A stretch of 64,000 bases of DNA from Haemaphysalis longicornis. Taxonomy: Eukaryota; Arthropoda; Arachnida; Ixodida; Ixodidae. The notes beneath the pieces were generated by a model. It was not told the DNA's origin and did no database searches. It saw only the letters and a program-made list of their open reading frames with translations. This document shows, piece after piece, positions 10,025-20,518 of the stretch. The position numbers and the translations under genes were made by a program. The stretch spans positions 143,222,593 through 143,286,592 of the forward strand of contig CM023454.1 of assembly GCA_013339765.2 (NCBI GenBank). Direction: 5' to 3'. Position 1 is the stretch's first letter, and the number at the start of each line of letters is the position of its first letter.

Positions 10025-10500
10025 GGCCTTTGGGATGGCTGAATAACATGGTCCTCGAGCACTTGTACCCCCTTGCTGATGTATGGCATCGCGTTCTTTT
10101 GGGGAGACACGGTAAGGATTTTGATGAATAGGCCTCTGGTTGTCGTTCGTAACGATGCGGTGCTTTGTTAGCGCTGTCTTGCGAACCCTAGTCGTCGAAG
10201 AAAAGCAATCTCGAAATCAGAGCAATAACAGCAGAAGCCCTTGCTGTTTTTCCGGTGGCCGGCATGAAAAATGTCGAGAGTGGGGGGCGGGTGCTCAGTG
10301 TCTGATGTTTCTGTGTGCTACACGAGACATTCTGCGCCCTCAGCGATGTTCTGAAAGCTTGCCACGTCGATACCTTTGGGGATTTGCTGACGCTCATGTC
10401 CAAAGTTTGTAAGTAAGATCGCGGTGCAACCATCATATAGGTGCACTATACCCCGAGCAATGCCGACTCCAAGGTTTAGAAAAAGAGCGCTATTCGGCTC
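10025..10500 (-). pseudogene. Gypsy Pol segment between protease and RT
   Basis: Minus-strand fragments such as ELNEDLCSPLRVIDDVVTLP and GIARGIVHLYDGCTAILLTN (10318-10764, overlapping the protease frame) match the spacer that links protease to RT in this Gypsy lineage. Below about 10300 the frame is lost and only short matches are visible. Confidence 0.6.
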
Positions 10501-10502
10501 TG

Positions 10503-11130
10503 CTATGCCATCCCCGTAGCATGACGAGTCGTAATTGACAGATACAAGGGCACATGATCGGGGTGGCAAAGTAACCACGTCATCGATAACCCGCAACGGC
10601 GAGCATAGGTCCTCGTTGAGTTCTTTGAGCAAGTCGAAATTGTGACGGAATGCTCGAGGAGGTCTATTACTGCTTTGTGTTCCCCCAGGAAGTCCATGCC
10701 TAATAAGAGGTCTTTGCAACACTGCGACAGAATGATAAATGAGGTAATGAAAGCGTCGATCCAAAATCTGGCAGTGTATTTTCCAACGGACTCAATTAGA
10801 TGTCCACCTGCCGAACGGAGGGGATTTCTGGTGCACGGGGCTTTAACTTTTTGTAAGCGTGTTGCGAGACGTTGAGTAATTATTGAAAAGTCCGCACCAG
10901 TGTCCACCAAAGCCGTCAATTTGTGCCCGTCACCGGCGCTTTCTTCGGTTGTCAGTGTCGTCGGACCGCTGGTCACCACGTCGTCGTCACATTCCTCACA
11001 CGGCAATCTTGTCGGATCGTTCGTCTGGGTCGTTGGAGGGGCTTGGTAGCTGTCGTCGTTCGTCACCTTGCCTCCTGAGGTTGCCGCTTTTAGTTTTCCC
11101 TTCTCCCAGGACTTGGGTGACCTTCCCCTA
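10503..11130 (-). pseudogene. Gypsy aspartic protease
   Basis: The retropepsin active site is clear as LTALVDTGADFSIITQRLA, with the catalytic DTG. The second conserved block is DLLLGMDFLGEHKAVIDL, corresponding to the usual 'ILG-DFL' flap-side motif. The protease would cleave the Gag-Pol polyprotein. The open frame extends from 11258, but its first ~40 residues overlap the gag tail in a shifted frame. The domain itself is open and could be the best preserved part of the element. Confidence 0.9.
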
Positions 11131-11577
11131 GGCACGTCCTGACGGCAAACACGGCCGAAGCCTGGAAGGTGATCTCGTCGCAAGATAATCTTCGATTTGT
11201 GAAGGTCGTTTCCCAAAGCGGGGGCGGGGAGTAGATGGCGAAAAACCGGTAAGCCCAATTTCTCTCAACGGGCAGTTACGGTAAACATGATATGCTTCAC
11301 CGCAGTGGTAACACAGCGGCCGGTTGTCAACAGTACGCCACACATCCGTCTTGAGTACCTGAGGGTAGGGACTGGGCTCGGGCTGAGACTCCGGTCCAGC
11401 AACTGGCTGTCGACGCGGTGCTGTTGACCTTACGAACTGTGGGCGAGCAAAGACATTCGCGTAGTTCACTTGTGGTTGCTCTGGGTGATGTTCGGGAAGT
11501 GCAAGTGCCTGGCGAATTTTCTCACGTACGACCTCCGCAACAAAAACCTCGAACTGGCTGGTTGGGAGGACGGGCAT
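11128..11577 (-). pseudogene. Gypsy gag nucleocapsid with CCHC knuckle
   Basis: The frame holds an intact zinc knuckle, CYHCGEAYHVYRNC (C-x2-C-x4-H-x4-C), at about residues 92-105. A basic, proline-rich stretch precedes it and an arginine-rich tail follows, as expected for RNA binding by nucleocapsid. It overlaps the protease frame, so a frameshift separates them. The upstream gag continues at 11619-12410. Confidence 0.88.
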
Positions 11578-11618
11578 TATGTTTCTGGAGTTGTTGGCGC
11601 AGAATCAGGCGGACGAGG

Positions 11619-12410
11619 TCACGCAGGGAGCTCTCGTTGACTGCAGACAGAAGCAGCAGTATTCACCAACGATGCGTTGCTTGAGCGATCGTACTGGTGG
11701 CATCGTTCAATGGCCGTAGCCTCCGTTACAAATTCGTATACAATCCGTTGAGGGTTCCGTAGAAGCCCGGCGAATACCCGCTTCTTCACGCCATGCATTA
11801 GGTAGCGCAACGTCTTGGGTTCAGACATGTCGGGCTCCGCCTTCTAAAACAGGCGCGCCATGTGCTCGGAGAACATGATCACACTGTCATTCGGTTTCTT
11901 AATGCGCGATTCAAGGAGCCGTTGTACGTGCTCTCGCCGGTCCTGCTAGAGAATGCTTTCCGTAGCTGCTGGCGAAATTCTTCCCATGTTCACAAAGGCT
12001 CTTCTCGATTTTGAAGCCATGTTCTCGCATCGTGATCCAAAAGAAGTACACCTGTTGCAGTTTTTGAACCTTGTTCTACTGATTGAACGAAGCGACGCGC
12101 TCAAACTGATTGAGCTAGTCCTCCACGTCTTCGAAAAGTCACCATGAAAGAGTTCAGGCTCTCAAGGATCTTGGAAAGTCACTTGGGGGTGAAAAGTCAC
12201 CTGTAAAGATTGCGCTTGTTCCTTCGCTGGTTCTTGACGAACGTGACGAGCCGACGCGTTCTTCTCGGGAAGAGTGGAGAACTCAGAAGCGAGGCCTAGC
12301 AGTCGACGGCTGCTGCGATGAACCGGGATGTAGAAAGGAGCCGGCTTCTTGAGGCTTGATGCACGCGAAGCAGGAGGAGTCGCAAGCATGGGGTTGATGA
12401 CATCCTGCAC
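11619..12410 (-). pseudogene. Gypsy gag capsid region, degenerate
   Basis: The clearest part is KTLRYLMHGVKKRVFAGLLR followed by IVYEFVTEATAIERC (11619-11828). Upstream, in broken frames with several stops, TWEEFRQQLRKAF and RNRMTV fit the capsid of retrotransposon gag. A possible initiator region encodes MLATPPASRASSLKKPAPFY just after the 5' LTR. Confidence 0.78.
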
Positions 12411-12418
12411 CTTCACCA
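12401..12418 (-). promoter_or_regulatory. Putative primer-binding site
   Basis: In element orientation the LTR ends ACA, one base follows, and then TGGTGAAGGTGCAGG begins. A TGG start at this spacing is the hallmark of a tRNA-complementary primer site. The rest is too diverged to name the tRNA. Confidence 0.55.
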
Positions 12419-12419
12419 G

Positions 12420-12685
12420 TGTAGCGAGGCACAAACTCAAGAAGGTGGTGTTGGCGGTAATAAAGACAAACAAATTTATTAAAAGGCGAACTTGTGCCTC
12501 ACTAAAACCAACGCCCTAGTGCCACTTCCACCGAGCTCTCTCTCGCGCCGCCTCGTGTCTCCCTTCTTCTTCTTCAGCACATGGCGTAGTTGGTTTGGCG
12601 CTGTTGGTTGGTTGGTCTCCACGAGGCATCCTTTCTTTCTTTTGTTCTTTGTAGCCGGGAGCGTGCAACAGGCCACGCCGTGACA
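12420..12685 (-). repeat. Gypsy 5' LTR
   Basis: It is the partner of 6089-6355, beginning TGTCACGGCG in element orientation and ending CGCTACA. An AATAAA signal is at 12475-12480 on the minus strand. Visible divergence from the 3' copy indicates an old insertion. Confidence 0.95.
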
Positions 12686-15600
12686 GTAAAAATAAGAGTT
12701 GTCTTTTAAATTACGGTATAAGGTGTATTGTGTTAAACATGCACGGGCCCGACTGTTTTAGTACTTTCTAATGAGGCGACTACAAGAATCCTGTGCAGAA
12801 AAAGCACTAGTGTGAGTTCGAGCACTGCGGTCTCCAACTAACAGAAAGGGTTCCGGAAATTCGTCTATGAGAGCCCCGAAATGTGAGCACGCTAGCCTGT
12901 ATTTAAGAAACGTGTACAGGAGGACGCCGTTATTACGCTGTTAAATATTATTGGTAAAAGGTCAACAGCCTCAAGAACGGTTTTTAAAATGAGCGTATTA
13001 CATGTATGCCATTCTGGGCCACAATGCCCACAACACCGGAGGAACTCACGCAGCCGTATACCCTTTCAAAATATCATAACATTATTCAGCAACATTGTGT
13101 GTGTGATGTTTAGATACATTTTCTTCCGAAAAATTTTGCTTGGCTGATTATGGTGTAGTATATAATATATATCATCAAGATTATTACAGGGCCGCCAACG
13201 TTTCATCGCAAGATGTTTTCTTTTGCCATTGTTTAGTGTAAGAGCCACTATAGGGTGTATGTTTGTGTTTCCTTCGGGAAGAATGATTCTACGCATTGTT
13301 AACTTTGCTGAAGGCGTGGCCTGCGCAACTCTTTGCTTGCGCTTGAATGCAGTCAGGAACAGTACAACATCCATGTCTTCGTGTCCCTTCTTTGTTGCAC
13401 CCGACTCACCGAGCTGGCTCTACCGCGCAGCCGTTTGGTTTTGCTGCGCCCCGGGTAGCAACGACAGTGCGGCGGAGGTGGGAGCTGCCTCGGGGCCCTC
13501 AGTCTATGTCTCGGTCCCGGCACCCATGTGTGCTTTGTTGTGGTGGAGCGGAGGTGGAGAATGCAGCATCCCTCCCAACAGACGGGGTGACAATCACAAC
13601 CGTTAATGAGTCAGCAGGCGGTGCAGCCACTGGCCGGGCTGAACAGGCAATACTCATTACTTGCTGAATCTAGACTCCGCGTACCTCTGGAGTGCGAATG
13701 AGGAAAACCTCAATGGTTCCTTAAGAAATAATGTGCTCTCTTTTACCTTAATATTTATGAGTACACTTTCCTGTGAGAATTACTGGCAGGTCCGGCAGTA
13801 TGCTGTGTGTGGTCCCCTACGGTGACCACAAGTGAAGGGTGTGGAGTTGCAGTTGTCAGTAGAGTGGTCCTGTGCGGCACCATTTCAAACAGGATGTTTT
13901 GCCGCGGCAACAATTTGTACCGTGCCCAATCTTCAGGTACGTGGATGGGCTCATAAAATTTCCTTTGGTTGAATGTCAACGTGATGCGCTTTTTGGTATT
14001 TCGGACGTTTCTCGGTTCATAAGAATTCACTTCACCGCCGAAACAGCTTGATCTTCCAGGCTTGTTTTGTTTAGGCTCAGGTTCTCTTTCAGCTAGAAGA
14101 TGTAGCTAAGATGTCACACACTCCGAGCTAATGACGCTGTAGTGGTGCCTGGTACTGATGTCCAGGTCTGCCATGCGGTTTGGGGTCAAGAGTCTAGTTG
14201 TGTGCTGCTGAGTGTTTACTTAGACTAAGGTTCCGCCGGTTGTGAGTTGTTCAGTGTCTTAAGATTTGCCAAGGGTTCCTTCAAGCCACTTGCAGGCGAT
14301 ATATGCTGTGTGGGAGAAAACGGGTTTTTATTTGTAAACTGATATATCAGCAAAAACAGGGGTATGTTGCCACGTTTCGGGAGAGTGATAGTTCGAAGAA
14401 GTGGAAATGAACCTTCGTGCTGCGCTTTTTCAGGAGCCCATCAATATTGAACGTGGGCTTTGTGATTAACAACGTAGAATACAAAAGATGCAGAAGCGGG
14501 GGTCCTGTCTTACTGGGTTTATTCTGATGCCAAGAAAGTTCAGGGAGCTATCTGTCTGGTGAATAAACCGGGAGTCCATCTACTGAAGCTGGACCTTGGT
14601 CATACGGGCATCCTTCATGGCTTCTCTGCCTCCACCTATAAACACATTGCCAGGGCCAGGAGTGGTCGCAGCTTACGTTCGGAAACTTGGGGTCTTTGGT
14701 GTCGCCAATACCTTCATTTGTAATTCACCGGGTGTCCCGAGCGGGCTGCCCGAAACAGTTTATGTACCCAAGGTGCAGTCCACAAATGTAGTATGGGGTT
14801 CAACCTACCGGTTTCCATCCCCAGCAACTACTCCATTATCTACAGAAATCGTGCAGGTGGTCTTTTAACGGGGAAATAGCCCGATGTTTACCCGACAGGC
14901 TCCTACTGCCAACTCCGCGGTAGTCTCAGGTGATTATGTGCTGGCTTTTGGTTGGTTGGTTGCAGCCTTAACAAGAATGACACGACTCGACTCTGGGTAA
15001 TTGGCCAAGTCTGATGGGGGGTTCATTGTTGAAGAAGCTTACCAATTAAAACTAAGCGAATATAAAACTGGGATAATAGTGAGGAAAGTGATACGAATGT
15101 TTTGAGAGCACAAAAACAGAAAAATCAACACATATAAAAAACAGGTATTTCAATAAACGATTAGAATAAAAAGTCGTTTATGCGATTGCCCTAAGAAGAC
15201 AAGTTACTTGATACTGCAAAAAAAGAGTGAAGAGCGGGATACACATCCGCGTTGAGCGGGACACAACCAGCGTCCTTCGTTTCATTTGCGTGCTTTGAGA
15301 GTGTGTCCACCGCGTACCTATGCCTGTTTGTTGCCAGTTCTATACTAACCAAAGATATACGTTCCCCTAATTAATATATTTCAACACTACGAAGTGCGGA
15401 AATATTAGGTTATTTTTTCAACATTACTGTTGAAGCAATTTTTCGGATTTGTTGATATTATATAGCATTTTGGTCTCGTGGTTGCAGGAATTACATGTGA
15501 GTTTTTTCAAATAATTTAATTAGGTAACCTATTCAAAATACGCAATTCTCGCAGAGTAAAACACCTTTTTGCCTCTGCCTACTCAACGAAGCCTTCGCTC

Positions 15601-17239
15601 TATATACAGCTGCAATAAAATGAACTCTCTAAACAGAGACAGTATATTCTAATAAACACATTGACGCTGCTGATGCATTGTGTGGTGCAAGCTTGTTACT
15701 GTACAGAGAGCTTTCCTATTCACACTTGTTATTCACAAGTTTCACACTTACCCAGACAGCACAGCAAGTCCGATTCTTGACCGGCCGAACTACGGGTGTT
15801 CTCCGGAATGCTCGGCCATCGGCAACAAACTGGCCAGCGTTGAACATAAGATAAACGGTTTGAATACGGCCACCATCCTCTGCGCACGTTTTCGGAGCAG
15901 CTTTCAGTTGGTCAGCTTTCACTCGTTAACGATCAACACGGTTTCCCCCCGGCGAAAGTTACTGAGAAGTTATCTGGCGGATCAACCACCGGCGATGAAC
16001 GGCGCTTGCTCCAGCAACGTTCAATCAAAAGACAGGCGGCGGGTGTCCCGCCGGCAAGTACTCGCTTGTTGCTTGAAAGCGGGTTTACAAAAGATGATCG
16101 GCTTGTTCACGGCCACAAGGCGACCGCTTTGTTTTCGCTTGCAGGGGAACACATGATGAATGGCTGTTCTATAGTTCTAGAGTACGCGTGTTTCGTAGGC
16201 AGCCGTTGTTCAAAAGTTATTTGGAAACGTCCGTTATCCGGTGCGCTTATGAATCTGCACGATCCTGCTCTTCAAAAGGTGAACGGCTGACGTCTGCCGC
16301 AGGTCTAGCACCGCCAGTGCCCAATCGCCGGAATTCCGAAGGTCATGTGTGGACTCGCGCCCAGCCACCGAACAGTGTGCTGTATATACATGTGCGCTCA
16401 TGGACAAATGAACGAGGACACAAAAATATTAACCGAATACGCTAAATGAAAGATAATGGATAGTGAAGACAAAATAATGGCTTGCTAGTGGTATATTTGG
16501 AAAGGCACATTTTCAGTCTTGTGTTGTGACATGTGTTCGCGCTTTGTGGATAAAGCCTGCTTCCCACTTTGCAAACACGTGCGGTTAAGGATAAGCTCAA
16601 ATCCTGCTGCAAACGATCGACGAACGGCGGCGTTTTCTAGTGCCCGGACAAAGAAAGTTCGGTAAGTTGCTGGCCATTTCTGCTGGCCATTTTCTAGCGC
16701 GACTAAGGTTCGGAGCAGAAACGAGTTACGGCTCGATTTTCCGCATCCGCTTCAATCTCACGGTGTAGTTAACGGAAGCTAAATTAAATTTACTGACGCT
16801 GAAGACGCTCGATATGTCTAGCATTGCTGACGGACAGGTGGTAGGCACAGCGGAGGGGGCTAGAAAGTCTGAAATAATAGCTGGTGCTCTTGATGACATC
16901 GTGAGGAATGGAGGTGTTTTGTACCGTATGCAGGTTTTTATCGCACGAGCTCCGTTTATACATGCGGCTGGCTGGTTTCACCGCACTATCGTGTGGCTTC
17001 GATAGCTGGGCCACTTTGAACGAGGCAAAATACAATATGCGACTGCTCAACTTTTCGGAGCTAAAACTTCCCTTGGGAAAAAAAGGAAACACGGGAATAG
17101 TTTAAAAATCTGAGCTTTGCAATAAAAGCGTTTTCCCATTTTCATTTTTATCTGATTCCTGGCTGGAAAGCTTTCCTAATGCTTGCTCGGGTTCTGTTTC
17201 TTTGGAAACTATTTCTTTTCTTTAAGCAATTTGTAGTTC
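12686..17239. other. Long stretch with no supported gene
   Basis: Short open frames exist (for example 13066-13374 minus, 13755-14030 minus, 14596-14868 plus, 15680-16156 plus) but none shows a recognisable domain or splice context. One segment (14555-14715) is repeated at 49.4-49.56 kb. An 18-bp block, CTTTCCTATTCACACTTG, at 15711-15728 recurs exactly at 18762-18779. The rest appears unique and AT-rich. Confidence 0.55.
14555..14715 (+). repeat. Interspersed repeat, copy 1
   Basis: Blocks CTGGTGAATAAACCGGGAG, CCTCCACCTATAA and GGTGTCGCCAATACC occur in the same order and spacing at 49.41-49.56 kb on the same strand. The plus-strand frame through it (14596-14868) is open but has no recognised domain. 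Confidence 0.65.
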
Positions 17240-17901
17240 AGGAGCACCTCGGCTGAACGCGCGAAAGTTGCGCGCTGTCACCTTGGGTGGGGTGTGGCTC
17301 ACGGTGTTCTCTTTGGGGGCCTTCGCTATATCACAGGCCGGGGAGTTTTTTTTTCTTTTCTCCGCAACGTGAAGGCGTCTATTTCCCGTTTAATGCCACA
17401 AAAAAGCTAGCATCGCTGCCTAGTCGCAAGCGCGTGCTCTGGTAGGGCGTTTTCACAGTAATAAACTTTTGTTGTCGAGTGATCTCATTGAACGGGGACT
17501 ATTTATTCGGTCATTCAAACTCCTTGCGCACTCAAAACACAACAGAACTCCCAAAACAATACGTACAGGTTCACGCTTACATGGGATTCAAGAAATAATT
17601 CAAGAAATTCAAGAAAATTCAAGAAATATTCAAGAAAGAAATTCAAGAAATAAGCCGCGAAGTTGACCAGCGACTGCAAATAGGACACTTATCGCCGTAT
17701 TGACGTTGTTTACGCCATGCCAGGGGTGCATAATGAGCAAAATTGAATAGAGTGCGGTTGGTTTTTCCGCGTCTTTCACAGTGATTTGCGCGCCCACCGC
17801 TTCACGTGTACGTGTAATATTTGGCTCAGGTATTCCTGGATGTGTAATCTAAACGTCGTGCAGGTTTACTTCCACTGCTCCAAGAGTGCTGTAGGGTCCC
17901 T
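17240..17901 (+). mobile_element. TTAA-flanked element, copy B (empty site for the hAT-like insert)
   Basis: The segment aligns by eye with the reverse complement of 2708-3287 joined to 4538-4605. Shared blocks include TGCCACAAAAAAG, GCCGCGAAGTTGACCAG, TTTGGCTCAGGTATTCCTGG and the terminal AGGGTCCCT (17893-17901), followed by TTAA. At the position where copy A carries 1,250 bp of GC-rich element, copy B reads straight through. Its left boundary is not defined; similarity fades near 17240. No protein is encoded. Copy B carries a private tandem array at 17586-17652. Confidence 0.75.
17586..17652 (+). repeat. Tandem ATTCAAGAAA array
   Basis: Six imperfect units of ATTCAAGAAA (10-12 bp apart) occur inside copy B. 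The matching position in copy A (~2970-3000, reverse strand) has no such array, so it expanded in this copy only. Confidence 0.9.
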
Positions 17902-17905
17902 TTAA

Positions 17906-20060
17906 AGCAAGATACATTGTACATTAGCAGTGTAAATATCTGTAGGTGCCTTGAACTGCCTTTCTTAGTTTGGGGACAGTGTGAGCTGTGCCGAGTGGTA
18001 ACTTGTCCTTTTTTTCTTTTTGTTTTGTGCAGCAGCTGCTCCTAAGCATGGCAGCTGTGGTTTCGATTGGAACTTTGTGCATGACCACAGTAGCGGTTGC
18101 ATCAAATGGAAGCAGCCTCGCTGTAGGAGCAGCAATTGAGAAAATAAATCTGCCTGACATTTTGTGATCAACAGTCTTTGTCAGTTTCTGAATTTAATTG
18201 TTTCCTTAAAAGCACGATTGATTGCTATTACGAGGTTATAAATTCTGCACTTTGCTGCAGAAACAGCTCGACTATACCCATTTTAGGGCTGGATGGAAGC
18301 TGCAGCACCAGAAATATTATGCCTCCTGCAGTGGAACGGCCCGACGCGTATGTTGCATGGCTAAAGTTCAACCATGGCTGAGCGGCTCTGGTTCAACAGC
18401 TGGCCCCCAAGCAAGGATGAATAGCCGTCGTCTTTAAAAGTTGAACGGCCGTGGGTTGTTAAGGGTTGAACGGCCGCCGGTCAATAAAAGAACGGCAAGA
18501 CGACGGTAAAGTCTGGCGGCCGAAGGGCGGTTGTAGACCCCTTGGCGATGCTTTGGTCAAAGTTGAGCAGCTGTTCAGCTTACACCAGGGAACTTTCAGC
18601 ACACGGCCAAGGCCCACTTATGAGTATGGGCTTTACACTCTGATAGAGCAACGGCCGAGCAGAAATTACCCTGCCAGAGATGAACACCTCATGCTTAGCC
18701 GTACATGCTTGTGCTGCTTGGGTAGTCATACTTGTTTCCTATTCACACGTCACACAGAAACCTTTCCTATTCACACTTGGCCTACAGGCTGTACAGTGCG
18801 CCCTCATTTTTATAGATAGTTTCGGACTTTAAACCACCTTTTTGCTGGAGAATTATTAGTTCTATTTTCATAAATATTGTCTCTAGTTTGCGGAAAACAC
18901 ATTCTTTTGTGATATGAACCTTTTCAACTGCCGAATGCACATGTGGTAAGGTGCCAGAAATCAAGGAGGAAAGTAAAGGAGAGAAAGCACAGCGCAAGGA
19001 AGCACTGCACTTATGCTCTAGCATGAGTATATTAGCAAAATTGGAGTGGGTTTTTGAGCGAGCAGAGAAAACAGGAGACAACAAGGAAGAAGCTGACGAT
19101 GGGGAAGAATTTGCTTCGCAGACCGAAGGAAACGGCGCCACTTTTTGGCGTCTTTTCGGGACGGCAAAGTTGCCTGCAGCCATCGAAAGAACCGCCGGGC
19201 ACCACGTACCCGGCAGTGCTGGCCGTGGCGACATAAATGACAGCCCGGCAATGCTACGCCGTGGCGGCCGTGGCTGACCCCCATCTGTATTTTTGTCCTG
19301 CTCAACTTGTCCCTCTCAGCGCCATTTTAACAAGCTGGCCTGATGAGCAACGCTTCCTTCGCAACGGTTGCTTCTTTTATCAGCTCAAGGCATCAATGAG
19401 CTTCATGCCTCACAAACTACTGTCTCATTTCATACGAGACACTTTATTCCCACTTGCTTGGGACCAATTTCTATATTGACTATACCTAACTCCCTTTTTC
19501 TTGTGCTTTACGGTGTGGTTTTTTTGTTACGTCTCGTTGAATTATATAACATCTGTCCTTGCCTGTCGTACAGCAAAAATATAAATTCTTCAGGGGTGTA
19601 CGAAAACACCTCTTGCGAATTATCATTCCTGCGCCTTTACGGGGGTCTTTGTGTGTCCCGATCCTGAAAATCACTGACACAATACTGTCCTCAAAACGAG
19701 CGCTGTTTGAGGTATTAGGTCGTGACTACACCTGCTTTAAAAATCATCATTGCGATGTAGACCAGAAAACGACAGGATCTTCAAGGAATAAAATCCATTG
19801 CTGCAAACGTTTCTCGCTAAATCACTCAAAAAAATCCCCGACCATCTTCGCTGACGTGAAACGTGTGTAGGTGCGAAGCATGCAGGGTTTAAATGTAGTA
19901 TTGGTGCATTGGCGTTTTTCCAATAGAGAAGAAATAGTTGTGGGTAGAGGTATACCACTTTGTGGTAAATGCCTCCCGTCTTTGATGCCCGACGCACTCT
20001 AGCGCGACGTGTTAACGAGTGTGCTTGTGTATTTTTAGTACGCGTTACGTTCTAGCGCGA
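17906..20060. other. Intergenic, no supported gene
   Basis: It contains frames such as 18782-19234 (minus, 150 codons) and 18951-19277 (plus) that overlap each other and lack known domains. A CGGCC-rich segment (18300-18780) has the texture of the segment at 15.78-16.35 kb. Nothing here can be assigned. Confidence 0.5.
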
Positions 20061-20092
20061 ATTTTAAAGGAGTTTCCTTGTGTTTCAGTACC

Positions 20093-20518
20093 ATGACAAC
20101 ACCAGACGATGATTACGACGATGGCGACAACAGGGGATGCGGAACGCTCCAGCCCCTAAGGGTCTTCGCTCCTAATACAGAAGCGCCGAAAAAGGAATCA
20201 ACAACGGAATGTCTACAAACGAAGCTCACGGGACCTACTTTCGTTGCGTCTACAGGCGAGAGCTTGTCTATTCACGTGATTTTTTATCCTGGAAGGGTCA
20301 CATTACTGCAAGACAACAGGAGCTCAGAGAAAATTTACCTTGCTAGTGGAGACAGGATAAAATCATGTCCCTGCCAAATAAGATACCCTGTGTGGCTTAC
20401 AAATTACAGAAAATGCAACACGTCATTGCTTCGAAAAGGAATTGAGAAATTGGCGGGGACAGACGCTGACAACCAGAAACACGTAACAACAAAACCAAAG
20501 CAAAGGTTTGCGACCTAA
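20093..20518 (+). CDS. Candidate exon/ORF of unknown function (141 aa)
   Basis: A pyrimidine-rich tract ending TTTCAG (20083-20088) precedes an ATG at 20093, and the frame stays open to TAA at 20516-20518. The protein starts with an acidic run (MTTPDDDYDDGDNRG). Its middle is beta-strand-like (SLSIHVIFYPGRVTLLQD), it has six cysteines including CPCQ, and its tail is basic. I recognise no family; a loose CUB-like feel is not evidence. It is one of the few frames in the window that is neither TE-like nor low-complexity and that begins with ATG after a splice-like site. It could be a last exon, a processed gene fragment or a chance frame. I set moderate to low confidence because I see no matching upstream exon and no AATAAA close downstream. 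Confidence 0.35.
   Translation: MTTPDDDYDDGDNRGCGTLQPLRVFAPNTEAPKKESTTECLQTKLTGPTFVASTGESLSIHVIFYPGRVTLLQDNRSSEKIYLASGDRIKSCPCQIRYPVWLTNYRKCNTSLLRKGIEKLAGTDADNQKHVTTKPKQRFAT

Larger units (their letters stand above)
6089..12685 (-). mobile_element. Ty3/Gypsy LTR retrotransposon, complete but degenerate
   Basis: Two ~267-bp terminal repeats (6089-6355 and 12420-12685) bound an internal region. On the minus strand, in order, it shows gag with a CCHC knuckle, aspartic protease, RT, RNase H and integrase, the Ty3/Gypsy order. The LTRs begin TG and end CA in element orientation, and a purine tract and a TGG primer-site start sit at the expected places. All domains carry frameshifts or stops, and the LTRs differ at many positions by eye, so this is an old, dead copy. 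The RT is split at about 8698-9768 by other repeats. Flanking bases (GTAT left, GTAA right) give only a poor 4-bp duplication. I recognise the integrase style as a widespread tick Gypsy lineage; this is from memory, not a search. Confidence 0.93.

Noticed and set aside
6084..12690. Target-site duplication of the Gypsy element
   Set aside because: Flanks GTAT and GTAA match at only three of four bases, too little to claim.
13066..14030. Two minus-strand frames of about 100 codons as genes
   Set aside because: No recognisable motif, no splice or promoter context, and similar-length frames occur by chance throughout this AT-rich DNA.
20093..20518. CUB-domain protein
   Set aside because: A passing resemblance of the middle segment only; the cysteine spacing and conserved blocks of CUB domains are not there.
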